From Arthrobacter silviterrae (GTDB lineage: Bacteria > Actinomycetota > Actinomycetes > Actinomycetales > Micrococcaceae), in contig NZ_JAAKZI010000038.1 of the NCBI RefSeq assembly GCF_011045165.1, positions 1-34,443 of the forward strand: a stretch of 34,443 nucleotides of DNA, given 5' to 3'. The notes under the pieces were generated by a model that saw only the letters and a list, made by a program, of their open reading frames with translations, searched no databases and had not been told where the DNA came from. The translations under genes were made by a program, and so were the position numbers. Below are positions 25,500 to 33,746 of the stretch, piece by piece. Within the stretch, counting starts at the first letter, position 1, and each line of letters starts with the position of its first letter.

Positions 25500-27266
25500 A
25501 TGTCTGAATCCGTGAACTTGCCCGCCTTGGGTGAAAGTGTCACCGAAGGAACCGTCACGCGGTGGCTCAAGCAGGTCGGCGAACGAGTTGAAGTGGACGA
25601 GCCCCTGCTCGAGGTTTCCACCGACAAGGTTGACACCGAAATTCCGTCGCCGTTTGCAGGCATCCTGGAGCAGATCCTGGTTCCCGAGGACGAGACAGCA
25701 GAAGTCGGCGCCCCCCTGGCCATCATCGGATCCGGCGACGGCGCCGGCGCTGCAGCCCCCGTTGCTGAAGCTGCCCCGGTGGCCGAAGCAGCCCCCGCCG
25801 CGGAACCAGCATCTGCGGCCGAGCCGGTCGAGGCACCCGCCCCTGCCGCAGCCCCCGCAGGCGACACCTTCGAGGTCAAGCTTCCCGCACTGGGCGAGTC
25901 CGTCACCGAAGGCACCGTCACCCGCTGGCTGAAGGCAGTCGGCGAAACGGTCGAGGTTGACGAGCCGCTGCTGGAGGTGTCCACGGACAAGGTTGACACC
26001 GAGATCCCCTCCCCCGTTGCAGGCACCCTGCTGGAAATCCGCGTCCCCGAGGATGAGACCGCGGAAGTCGGCGGCACCCTGGCAGTCATCGGTTCCGGCG
26101 CCCCCGCACCGGTCACGGCTCCGGCGCCCGCCGCAGCACCTGTTGCAGCACCTGCGCCCGCCGCAGCACCTGCACCCGTTGCGGCTCCCGCACCGGTGGC
26201 AGCGCCTGCACCGATGGCAGCGCCTGCACCGGTCGCCGCTCCGGCACCGGTGGCAGCACCTGCACCCGCCGCAGCACCCGCACCCGTAGCAGCACCCGTT
26301 CCCGTTGCCGCGCCCTCGGCACCGGCAGCTTCCGAGTCCAACTACGTGACCCCGCTGGTCCGCAAGTTGGCCAACCAGCACGGCCTGGACATCAGCACGG
26401 TCGCCGGCACCGGCGTCGGCGGACGCGTCCGCAAGCAGGACGTCCTGGCCGCCGCTGAGGCCGCCAAGGCTGCGACAGCACCTGCCCCCAGCGCAACCGC
26501 AGCCCCGGCACCCAAGGCCGCTGCCGCCGTCGTGCCTTCCTCACTGCGCGGAACCACGGTCAAGGCCCCCCGCATCCGCCAGGTCATTGCCCGGCGCATG
26601 CGCGAGTCGCTGGAAGTTTCCACGCAGCTCACACAGGTGCACGAGGTCGACATGACGCGCATTGTCAAGCTGCGCAACCAGGCCAAGGGCGCGTTCCAGG
26701 CCGTCAACGGCACCAAGCTGACGTTCCTGCCGTTCATCGCCAAGGCTGTGACGGAGGCGCTCAAGCAGCACCCGAAGGTCAACGGCGAGTACAACGAGGA
26801 AACGCAGGAGATCACTTACCACAACGCCGAGCACCTGGCGATTGCGGTGGACACCGACAAGGGCCTGCTGGTACCTGTCATCTCCAACGCCGGCGACCTC
26901 AACCTGGCCGGCCTGGCCGGGCGCATCGCCGATGTTGCCGCACGCACCCGCAGCGGCAAGATCGGCCCGGACGAGCTGTCCGGCGGCACGTTCTCCATCA
27001 CGAACATCGGCTCCGTGGGCGCCCTGTTCGACACCCCGATCATCAACCAGCCCAACGTTGCCATCCTGGGCACCGGCGCGATCGTCAAGCGCGCCGTGGT
27101 GGTGGCCGATGCAGACGGCGACGACACCATCGCCATCCGCCACATGATGTACCTGTGCCTGACGTACGACCACCGCCTGGTGGACGGCGCGGACGCCGGA
27201 CGCTTCCTGCAGACCTTGAAGGCCCGCCTGGAAGAGGGCGCGTTCGAGGCCGACCTGGGCCTGTAA
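25500..27266 (+). CDS. sucB: Dihydrolipoamide acyltransferase (E2) with two lipoyl domains
   Basis: The 588-residue protein has two lipoyl domains (about 1-78 and 123-200), each with a lipoylated lysine in STDKVDTE (Lys43 and Lys164). An Ala/Pro linker spans 201-275. The E1/E3-binding domain is at about 281-318 ([15 protein letters not shown]). The catalytic domain ends in YDHRLVDG with His558 and Asp562. It is usually annotated as 2-oxoglutarate dehydrogenase E2 (SucB). In Mycobacterium the equivalent DlaT is the pyruvate dehydrogenase E2, and that may be the case here too. Start: ATG at 25500 with AAAGGAG upstream; an in-frame extension back to 25272 overlaps lpdA and is rejected. Confidence 0.95.
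   Translation: MSESVNLPALGESVTEGTVTRWLKQVGERVEVDEPLLEVSTDKVDTEIPSPFAGILEQILVPEDETAEVGAPLAIIGSGDGAGAAAPVAEAAPVAEAAPAAEPASAAEPVEAPAPAAAPAGDTFEVKLPALGESVTEGTVTRWLKAVGETVEVDEPLLEVSTDKVDTEIPSPVAGTLLEIRVPEDETAEVGGTLAVIGSGAPAPVTAPAPAAAPVAAPAPAAAPAPVAAPAPVAAPAPMAAPAPVAAPAPVAAPAPAAAPAPVAAPVPVAAPSAPAASESNYVTPLVRKLANQHGLDISTVAGTGVGGRVRKQDVLAAAEAAKAATAPAPSATAAPAPKAAAAVVPSSLRGTTVKAPRIRQVIARRMRESLEVSTQLTQVHEVDMTRIVKLRNQAKGAFQAVNGTKLTFLPFIAKAVTEALKQHPKVNGEYNEETQEITYHNAEHLAIAVDTDKGLLVPVISNAGDLNLAGLAGRIADVAARTRSGKIGPDELSGGTFSITNIGSVGALFDTPIINQPNVAILGTGAIVKRAVVVADADGDDTIAIRHMMYLCLTYDHRLVDGADAGRFLQTLKARLEEGAFEADLGL
26100..26324 (+). repeat. Ala/Pro-rich coding repeat in the E2 inter-domain linker
   Basis: The sequence encodes about 75 residues built from variants of APAPVA and APAPAA, in loosely tandem 18-base units. 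Such flexible linkers let the lipoyl domain swing between active sites. The region is the likeliest place in the gene for length differences between strains. Confidence 0.8.
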
Positions 27267-27286
27267 CACACCCGCACCACAGCTTC

Positions 27287-27317
27287 GGGGTTGCCTTCCT
27301 CACAGGAAGGCAACCCC
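27287..27317. terminator. Perfect 14-base-pair stem-loop after the E2 gene
   Basis: GGGGTTGCCTTCCT (27287-27300) pairs perfectly with 27304-27317 around the loop CAC. A mixed TTGCTGG follows rather than a T run. Confidence 0.65.
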
Positions 27318-27343
27318 TTGCTGGTTTGTGGACACTTTGTCGC

Positions 27344-27349
27344 TAAGAT
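27344..27349 (+). promoter_or_regulatory. -10 box of a probable leaderless promoter for the small membrane protein gene
   Basis: TAAGAT ends six bases before the ATG at 27356 and no Shine-Dalgarno sequence is present. The ten bases GCTAAGATAC recur in front of the tricorn gene on the other strand. TTGCTG at 27318-27323 is the nearest -35-like hexamer, at a long 20-base spacing. Confidence 0.5.
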
Positions 27350-27355
27350 ACTGGC

Positions 27356-27718
27356 ATGACTGTACTTCAGAGCATCCTGGTATTCCTGCACGTCCTCGGC
27401 GCCGCTGCGATCGTGGGCGGCTGGTTTGCCACCTTCAAAAAGCCCACCGTTTTGCCCATCCAGCTCTGGGGCGCCATCGCCCAGCTCGTGACGGGCCTGG
27501 CGCTGATGGGACTGGCCGAGGCCGGCTCGCCCGCGCCGGGCATGGCGTTCCACATCAAGATGACGGTGAAGATCCTCATTGCCATCTCCGTGCTGGTTCC
27601 TGCCATCATCGGCTACCGCAAGGCGTCCAAGGGCGAGGCTGTCCCCACCGGACTGGCCCATGCAGTTGGCGGCATGGCACTGATCAACATCGGTGTTGCC
27701 ACGATTTGGGCCCTCTAG
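27356..27718 (+). CDS. Conserved small integral membrane protein
   Basis: The 120-residue protein is almost entirely hydrophobic, with four predicted membrane helices. They fall at about residues 5-25, 37-54, 66-86 and 98-120, separated by short charged loops. No enzymatic motif is visible and no function can be assigned. The start fits a leaderless TAAGAT-N6-ATG arrangement. It lies between strong stem-loops on both sides and so is probably transcribed alone. Confidence 0.8.
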   Translation: MTVLQSILVFLHVLGAAAIVGGWFATFKKPTVLPIQLWGAIAQLVTGLALMGLAEAGSPAPGMAFHIKMTVKILIAISVLVPAIIGYRKASKGEAVPTGLAHAVGGMALINIGVATIWAL

Positions 27719-27734
27719 CACCAACTGACCTCGC

Positions 27735-27791
27735 GGCGCCTTCCTCCCTCCCGGTTTGTGACCACCGGGAGGGGCCCGGAAGGCGCCGTTT
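27735..27791 (+). terminator. Long two-part stem-loop after the small membrane protein gene
   Basis: GGCGCCTTCC (27735-27744) pairs with GGAAGGCGCC (27778-27787). Inside it CCCTCCCGG pairs with CCGGGAGGG. Only three T follow the outer stem. It ends the membrane protein transcript before the osmC-type gene. Confidence 0.65.
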
Positions 27792-27899
27792 CGCGTTTTG
27801 GGCATAGGGTGGAACTACGCGCCAACCTGACGGCGCTTCACAGTGCACGCCCAGCCGCTTCACAGGAGCTGGGCCACCACCACGAACCAAGGAGTGAAC

Positions 27900-28328
27900 A
27901 TGGCTACGATTCGCAACGCCCACACCGGCTGGGTCGGCGACCTTCCCACCGGTGCTGGACAGGTTACCCTGGACAGTTCCGGACTCGGCACCTTTGACGT
28001 CACCTGGAAGGCCCGCGCCGAAGCCGCCGAGGGCAAGACCAGCCCCGAGGAGCTCATCGCCGCTGCCCACTCGTCATGCTTTGCCATGGCGTTCTCCAAC
28101 GAGCTCAGCAGTGCCGGCCATGCCGCCGACTACGTCAACACCTCCGCTGCCGTCACGTTTGTCCCCGGCACGGGCATCACCGGCAGCCACCTGACGCTGG
28201 CCGCCAAGATCCCCGGCATCAGCCAGGAGGACTTCGACCGCATCGCGAACGCCGCCAAGGCCGGCTGCCCCGTTTCGGCCGCGCTGGCTGGCATTGAAAT
28301 CACCCTGGACGCCACGCTCGACGCATAA
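27900..28328 (+). CDS. OsmC-family peroxiredoxin
   Basis: The 142-residue protein has the OsmC pattern TSPEELIAAAHSSCFAMA, with the peroxidatic Cys60 and Glu51, and the resolving Cys123 in AGCPVSAALAG. OsmC/Ohr enzymes are cytoplasmic dimers that reduce organic hydroperoxides, often with lipoyl proteins or LpdA as reductant in other bacteria. The nearby lpdA and E2 genes make that link attractive here but it is inferred. The start ATG is preceded by AAGGAG seven bases upstream; an upstream in-frame start at 27843 lacks family similarity. Confidence 0.92.
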   Translation: MATIRNAHTGWVGDLPTGAGQVTLDSSGLGTFDVTWKARAEAAEGKTSPEELIAAAHSSCFAMAFSNELSSAGHAADYVNTSAAVTFVPGTGITGSHLTLAAKIPGISQEDFDRIANAAKAGCPVSAALAGIEITLDATLDA

Positions 28329-28338
28329 CGAGCCCAGT

Positions 28339-28385
28339 GTACGGATAAGGCGGCCCCCATGTTGTGGGGGCCGCCTTATCCGTAC
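28339..28385. terminator. Perfect 21-base-pair stem-loop between convergent genes
   Basis: The arms 28339-28359 and 28365-28385 match without a single mismatch around the loop TGTTG. It lies between the 3' ends of the osmC-type gene and the tricorn gene and reads equally on both strands. No T tract follows either way. It is the longest perfect stem in the window. Confidence 0.75.
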
Positions 28386-28416
28386 CATCGGGGTGTCCTG
28401 GCCGCGTTGGCGACCG

Positions 28417-31400
28417 TCAGGGGCGCGGCGGCAGCGGCGCCGGGGCCACATTGCGGTAGCCCTCCAGTGCCGGCGGCCGCACGGTCGCAATCTCCTGCTG
28501 CATTTCCAGCAGCACGCCGATGGCGGCCTCCAGCTGGGGGTCGTTGCCCGCCAGGTGGTCGTGCGGCGGGAACGGCACCTCGATGTCCGGGTCCACGCCG
28601 TAGTTTTCCACGTGGAAGCCCTGGCCTTCGCGGAACCAGAAGGCATAGCGGGGCTGGGTGACCGCCGTGCCGTCGGCCAGTTGGAACTTGCCGTCTATGC
28701 CCACCACACCGCCCCAGGTGCGCATGCCCACCACGGGGCCGATCCCCCTCAGCTTTGCGACGGCGGTGATGATGTCGCCGTCGGACCCGGCGAACTCGTC
28801 CGTCAGGACCACCACGGGTCCGCGGGGCGCCTGCGAAGGATAGATTTCCGGTGCGCGACCGCGGGCCAAGGCCCAGGCGTCCATGCGGCGGCCAATGACC
28901 TCCGCCACCAGCTGGGACGTGTGGCCGCCCCGGTTCCGGCGCACGTCAACCACCAGGGCGTCCGCGGCCGTCTCGGTGTCCAGGTCGCGGTGCAGTTGGG
29001 CCCAGCCGCGCGGCATCATGTCGGGAATGTGGACGTAACCGAAGGCCCCGTTGGATGCCTTGCGAACCATGGCGCGGTTCGTGGCCACCCACCGCTGGTA
29101 GCGCAGCCGCTCCTCGCTCTTGAGCGGAACGACGGCGACCCTCCGGCGGGCGGGCTGCCCGCCCTGGGTTCCGGGCCGGCTGCGCAAGGTGAGTTCCACA
29201 ATCTTGCCGGCAGTGCCTGCCAGCAGCGGCCCCGGCCCGCCCGCGGGGACCGGCCTGCCGTTGACGGCCTCCAGGATCTCCCCCGGACGCACCGCCACCC
29301 CAGGCGCGGCGAGCGGCGAAAAGGCCTGCGGGTCTGAGGACTCGCCGGTGAATATCTCCTTCACGGCATAGCCGTCGGGGGTGGCCTCCAGCACAGCGCC
29401 CAGGTGGCCCTGGGCTCCGGCACCTTCCTCGACAATGGGTGCGGGGGTGACGTAGGCGTGCGAAGTGCCCAGCTCGCCATGCAATTCCCACAGCAGGTCC
29501 ACCAGGTCGCTGTGGCTGCCCAGGCGCTCCACGATGGGCCGGTACCGGTCGTGGACTCCTTGCCAGTCGACCCCTGCCATGTCCGGGGTGTAGAAAAAGT
29601 CGCGCTGCAGCCGCCAGGCCTCCTCAAATGCCTGTCCCCAGGCTTTGACGGGGTCCAGGCGGAGCACGATCCGGTCCAGCTCGACGTCAAAGGCAGCGTC
29701 GTTGTCCTTGGCCGGCTTGTTGCCGGCCGGGAGCACCTGGACGGCACTGCCAAGGATTGTCACCAGCCACTTGCCATTGCCGCTCACCCTGAAACGGTCC
29801 AGTTCCGGCACAATCACGGTGGTCTTGCCCGTCACCAGGTCAAAGTGTTCCAGGCGGGCGGCAGGCGGCTTGGCTGAAGCAATGGCCAGGCCGTCCCCCG
29901 TTGCCCCGGCTGACTGCTCCACCTGCCACAGCAGGCTGCCGCCAATGGCGGCCAGGTCCACATAGCGGTCCTGGGCCACCGGGACGGCAATGATGCGCGC
30001 GGGGAGCCCGTCAGCATCAACCGCCACGGCCACCGGCGCATCAATGGCCTCCCCCGCCGCGTCCGGATCCTTCGGTGCCGGGGCTCCCCCCACATGCGGT
30101 CCAAACGGCGACGGCGTCCCAGCCGCGAGGGCTATCAGGAACGGCTTGACGGACAAGGGGAAGCCGAGGTCAAAGGAATGGGTGTCGTACACAGGGTCAA
30201 AGCTGCGCTGGGAAAGGAAGGCCACAAATTTGCCGTCGGGGGTGAAGACGGGCCGGTGGTCTGCAAAGCGGCCGTCGGTCAGTTCGACTATGCGCTCCCC
30301 GGCACCGCTGGCGGGCGCCACGGCCGCCATGCGCAGCCTGGCACGCTTCTCGTCCTGGTCCAGGGGTTCGCTCCACGCCAGCCAGGCGGAGTCGGGGCTG
30401 AATGCCAGCTCGGACACCGGCCCGGCGGGAGTTTCGGAAACCACTTCCATGGATCCCTTGTCGACGTCCACCAGCAGGACCTCGCCAAATTCGGTGCCGA
30501 CGGCAATGTACTTCCCGTCCGGGCTGGCCACGGCTTCGGCGGCACGGGTGCGTTTCGGGTAGTCGATGCGCCGCAACTCCGCGGCCGGGGGTGCTGCCTG
30601 CGCCACGGCGCCGCTGCCTTCCGCGGCAGCAGAACCCAGCTCCGGCGCATGCGGGGGGGATGCGGCGTCGCGTTCCGGGGTGGAGGCGACATGGAAAGTT
30701 TCACTGTTGACGGCCTGCGCCGAGACGGGCTGCGGCAACTGGCCGCCGTCGGGCTCCCCCTCGGCAGCCGCCGGGGCATCGGACGCAGTCAGGCCCACGG
30801 GCGCCGCGGGGGAAACCGGGCCGGCCGTCTCACCGGCCGCCGCCAGAGGGGCGATGTACAGCGCCTCCTCGCCCCCGGTGTCGGCCACATACAGGACATG
30901 CCCGTCGCCAAGCGCGCGTGCCAGCCGCGCCCGGACGCCCGGTTCCGCCGCCAGGACCCGTGCGGGCCCCCCGCGGTGGGTCAGCCAGTGCACGGTGCCG
31001 TGGCTTTCCACGATGCTGGCCTGGCCGGAGTCGGCCGGAACCACCTGGCCCAGGTGCTTGCCCGGGTCCAGCGGGCGCGGGGTCCTGGAGCCGGCCGGGG
31101 CGCCGAGTGTGATTTCCAGCTGCCGGGCCTCGGCGTCGAGGTTATCCAGCACGAACAGGTTTCCGGCAGATTCAAAGACAATCCGGGTCCCGTCAGTGCT
31201 GGCGTGGCGGACGTAAAACCCCTCAAAGTCGGTGTGCCGGCGCAGTCCCGAGCCGTCCGGCAGCACGGAGTACAGGTTGCCGTGCCCTTCGTGATCGGAC
31301 AGGAAGGCGATGCGCCCGCCAACCCACATGGGGTCGCAAAGATTGCCGTCCAGTTCGGGCACCAGCCGGGTGAACTCGGCAGAGCCATCCGCATCGATCC

Positions 31401-31923
31401 ACAGCTTTCCCCCGGTGCCTCCGCGGTACCGCTTCCAGGCGGCCGGCTCCCGCGACAGCACGGAGGAGAGCACCATGGGCCGTTCATCGCCCACGACGGG
31501 ACCATAAGCAATGCTGTCCACGGGCCCGTACCGCAGCGGATTGAGCCTCCCGCCCGGCAGTCCGACGGCGTACGCCCACGTCAGGCGGGAATCCGGCTGT
31601 TCGCAGGCGCTGGTCACCAGCACGTCCCCTTCCGGGGTGAATCCCTTGACCAGGGTGGACGGATGGCCCCAGTAGGTCAACTGTTCGGCCGCGCCCCCGG
31701 AGACGGGGGCCGCCACCACTTCCGGTGCCTCGCCGCGGGTGACGGTCCAGACCAGGTGGCTTCCGTCGGGGGTGAACCGCGGGTTGCGTGGCGGGGACGC
31801 CTCGGCGGACACGCGCCAGGCCCGTCCGCCGGCCAGCGGGGCAATCCAGACGTCGTCCTGGGCCACGAATGCAAGCAGGTCCTGGTTGACATGGGGGTAG
31901 CGGAAATAGCTGGAGGAGGTCAT
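28417..31923 (-). CDS. Tricorn-type protease (S41 family)
   Basis: The 1168-residue protein opens with beta-propeller repeats (RFTPDGSHLVWT, AFSPDSAWLAWSE, VFTPDGKFVAFLS). A PDZ-like domain follows (about 850-900), then an S41 C1/C2 catalytic core. The tetrad seen in archaeal tricorn is present: Ser821-His822 in GELGTSHAY, nucleophile Ser1047 followed by Asp1048 in DEFAGSDGD, and Glu1106 in HVENYG. Tricorn degrades peptides released by the proteasome or other proteases. A low-complexity stretch rich in Ala, Pro and Glu (361-450) joins the two propeller parts. The ATG lacks a Shine-Dalgarno sequence but has TAAGAT six bases upstream. Confidence 0.93.
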   Translation of the reverse strand: MTSSSYFRYPHVNQDLLAFVAQDDVWIAPLAGGRAWRVSAEASPPRNPRFTPDGSHLVWTVTRGEAPEVVAAPVSGGAAEQLTYWGHPSTLVKGFTPEGDVLVTSACEQPDSRLTWAYAVGLPGGRLNPLRYGPVDSIAYGPVVGDERPMVLSSVLSREPAAWKRYRGGTGGKLWIDADGSAEFTRLVPELDGNLCDPMWVGGRIAFLSDHEGHGNLYSVLPDGSGLRRHTDFEGFYVRHASTDGTRIVFESAGNLFVLDNLDAEARQLEITLGAPAGSRTPRPLDPGKHLGQVVPADSGQASIVESHGTVHWLTHRGGPARVLAAEPGVRARLARALGDGHVLYVADTGGEEALYIAPLAAAGETAGPVSPAAPVGLTASDAPAAAEGEPDGGQLPQPVSAQAVNSETFHVASTPERDAASPPHAPELGSAAAEGSGAVAQAAPPAAELRRIDYPKRTRAAEAVASPDGKYIAVGTEFGEVLLVDVDKGSMEVVSETPAGPVSELAFSPDSAWLAWSEPLDQDEKRARLRMAAVAPASGAGERIVELTDGRFADHRPVFTPDGKFVAFLSQRSFDPVYDTHSFDLGFPLSVKPFLIALAAGTPSPFGPHVGGAPAPKDPDAAGEAIDAPVAVAVDADGLPARIIAVPVAQDRYVDLAAIGGSLLWQVEQSAGATGDGLAIASAKPPAARLEHFDLVTGKTTVIVPELDRFRVSGNGKWLVTILGSAVQVLPAGNKPAKDNDAAFDVELDRIVLRLDPVKAWGQAFEEAWRLQRDFFYTPDMAGVDWQGVHDRYRPIVERLGSHSDLVDLLWELHGELGTSHAYVTPAPIVEEGAGAQGHLGAVLEATPDGYAVKEIFTGESSDPQAFSPLAAPGVAVRPGEILEAVNGRPVPAGGPGPLLAGTAGKIVELTLRSRPGTQGGQPARRRVAVVPLKSEERLRYQRWVATNRAMVRKASNGAFGYVHIPDMMPRGWAQLHRDLDTETAADALVVDVRRNRGGHTSQLVAEVIGRRMDAWALARGRAPEIYPSQAPRGPVVVLTDEFAGSDGDIITAVAKLRGIGPVVGMRTWGGVVGIDGKFQLADGTAVTQPRYAFWFREGQGFHVENYGVDPDIEVPFPPHDHLAGNDPQLEAAIGVLLEMQQEIATVRPPALEGYRNVAPAPLPPRP

Positions 31924-31929
31924 TTACGT

Positions 31930-31935
31930 ATCTTA
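31930..31935 (-). promoter_or_regulatory. -10 box of a probable leaderless promoter for the tricorn gene
   Basis: TAAGAT on the minus strand ends six bases before the ATG at 31923. No Shine-Dalgarno sequence is present. The upstream gap to the kinase stop is only 29 bases, so the promoter lies partly in the end of the kinase gene. Confidence 0.45.
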
Positions 31936-31952
31936 GCCATTGCTCAGGCCGG

Positions 31953-33650
31953 TCACGGGAGAATCTCCTGAATCACCCAGCGTTTGTTGACCTGCACCAG
32001 CAGGATCGACAGGTGCTGCCGCCGTTCCGTGTCCTGCCGGTGCACCACGGTGCCGGATGAATCCTGTTCGGCAAAAGGGCTGGTGGTGACCGTGGCAGTC
32101 ACGGTTGCGGTGGGAGTGGGTGCATCAGATCCGCCCGTCAGGAGCCTCGCCTGGGCAAGCTGCGCGCCTTCGACGGCAATGTCCAGCCCGGCCAGCGTGT
32201 GCCCGGACTGCACCAAGCTCCGTGCAATGGCTGCATCGGCCAGCATGGCCGGGGAACCGGCCGCATTGACAGCTTCCAATAGCGGCAGGTCCGCGTTCGA
32301 CAGCGCGAAGGAGCGCAGCCAGGCGAGGGCCGGCAGGGCTGTGGCCGGATCCGTGGACATGAGGGCGGTGCGGATGGCCGGCGGCACCCTTGCCGCCACC
32401 GATCCCAGCGGTGCCTGGACAGGCACGTTGCCACCGGCAACCGCCCCTGTTCCTGCGCCACTTGCCGCCACCGTCGGTGCCCCATCCCGTCCGGGGTGCC
32501 CCGTGGCGCCTGCCGTGAGCTGCCAGCCGGCCAGTGTTCCCGCCACTACGGCCATGGCGGCCAGCCCGGCCAGCCAACGGAGCTTTCGGGGGCTCGTCCC
32601 GGGCCCGCTCTGAGCAAAGGCGATCGGGGGGTCCTGCCGCTTCCGTGAACGGCGCCGCCTGGGCCGGGCCGGGCGGAGGGGCCGCTTGAGCACCGTGCCG
32701 GCCAGGCGTCCCCAGCCGGTCCGGGGCCCGGTCTGCCGTGCCCTGCGGGTCAGAAGGTCCGGCAGGACGCTCGGGTGCACCGAAGCGGCCAGGGCCACCG
32801 GCTCCGCCCGGGCGCTGCGAAAGACTGCCTGGGCGAAGGCAGCCGCCGTGGGCCGCTGCCCGGCATTGTCGGCCAATGCGGCCTCCAGTGCCGCGGCAAG
32901 CTCCACCGGAACGCCGGGAACATGCATGCTCAGGGGCATGCGGTCCCGGGTGGCCGGCGGCGGCTGGCCCGTCAGCGCGAACCACCCCACGGCCGCCATG
33001 CCGTAAACGTCCGTTGCCGCCGAAGGATGCCCGTCGGAGAGCGGGCGGAACCCCGGTGTTCCGCCGCCGGAAACCTCGCCCTGCCCCACCAGGCGGCCAA
33101 ATCCCAGATCGCCAAGCACCGGCTTGCCGTGGGCTGTCAGGAGTACATTGCCGGGGGAAACATCGCCGTGGACCACCCCGTTGGCCTGCAAAAATGACAA
33201 CACCTGGCCCAGCGGGGTCAGGATCGTCACCACCTCCCCCACCGTCAGGGGACCACGGGCCGCCACGATGTCACGCACCGACCCTCCCGCGGCGTGGTCC
33301 ATCAGCAGAGCGCTGCCTCCCTCCCAGGCGCCGCCCAAACTGACGACACCATGGATCCGGAGCAGGTGCTCGTGGTCATAATGGGCCAGGATGCGCCACT
33401 CCTGTGTGATCTCGCTCGCATTGTTACGCCCATCCCCGAATTCCGCTGCTGTGCCGCCCTGCCGGCCAGCCCCGCCGGGCAGGTAGCACTTGGCAGCCAG
33501 CGGTGCCGAGCCGTCCTGCGGCTGCACCAGCCACACCGAGCCCTGCGCCCCGCCGCCAAGCCAGCGGACCGTGTCATATCCGGCGATCTCCGGTACACGC
33601 CGCTCGCCGCCTTGCTCCCCGTTTGCCTCCATATACCAGTGATAGACCAT
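31953..33650 (-). CDS. Membrane-anchored Ser/Thr protein kinase-like protein with altered catalytic motifs
   Basis: This 565-residue protein has a glycine loop (LGGGAQGSVWLV), an ATP-site lysine in LAAKCYL, and a catalytic loop HGDVSPGNVLL at about 161. Its Mg-binding motif reads DLGFG instead of DFG. A basic stretch (RRRRSRKR) precedes one membrane helix at about 358-378, and about 185 residues lie outside, with a Thr-rich region. HGD in place of HRD and the altered DFG make activity uncertain, though the key Asp residues are kept. The start at 33650 has AGGA nine bases upstream; an ATG three codons earlier abuts that motif. The kinase is divergent from lipB. Confidence 0.85.
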   Translation of the reverse strand: MVYHWYMEANGEQGGERRVPEIAGYDTVRWLGGGAQGSVWLVQPQDGSAPLAAKCYLPGGAGRQGGTAAEFGDGRNNASEITQEWRILAHYDHEHLLRIHGVVSLGGAWEGGSALLMDHAAGGSVRDIVAARGPLTVGEVVTILTPLGQVLSFLQANGVVHGDVSPGNVLLTAHGKPVLGDLGFGRLVGQGEVSGGGTPGFRPLSDGHPSAATDVYGMAAVGWFALTGQPPPATRDRMPLSMHVPGVPVELAAALEAALADNAGQRPTAAAFAQAVFRSARAEPVALAASVHPSVLPDLLTRRARQTGPRTGWGRLAGTVLKRPLRPARPRRRRSRKRQDPPIAFAQSGPGTSPRKLRWLAGLAAMAVVAGTLAGWQLTAGATGHPGRDGAPTVAASGAGTGAVAGGNVPVQAPLGSVAARVPPAIRTALMSTDPATALPALAWLRSFALSNADLPLLEAVNAAGSPAMLADAAIARSLVQSGHTLAGLDIAVEGAQLAQARLLTGGSDAPTPTATVTATVTTSPFAEQDSSGTVVHRQDTERRQHLSILLVQVNKRWVIQEILP

Positions 33651-33671
33651 TTTTGACATTCCTGCCGAAAG

Positions 33672-33695
33672 TTATCCACAGGACCGTTGTCCACA
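33672..33695 (+). other. Pair of DnaA-box-like sequences between the kinase gene and lipB
   Basis: TTATCCACA (33672-33680) and TTGTCCACA (33687-33695) are in the same orientation, 15 bases apart. The first matches the classical DnaA box; the second matches the form common in high-GC actinobacteria. The first overlaps a TAACTT -10-like box of the kinase gene, so DnaA could affect its transcription. Confidence 0.5.
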
Positions 33696-33733
33696 GGGGC
33701 GTTTTCGGATTTAGGCGAATTTCCTTCGTCGCC

Positions 33734-33739
33734 TAAAGT
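33734..33739 (+). promoter_or_regulatory. -10 box of a probable leaderless lipB promoter
   Basis: TAAAGT lies seven bases before the lipB ATG and no Shine-Dalgarno sequence is visible. TTAGGC 17 bases upstream is a weak -35 match. Confidence 0.4.
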
Positions 33740-33746
33740 GGCAGCT

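Noticed and set aside
25428-26381. Cys/Gly-rich or Ala/Gly-rich frames on the minus strand opposite the E2 gene
   Set aside because: They are the reverse reading of the Ala/Pro linker and lipoyl domains and have no ribosome binding site or homology signal.
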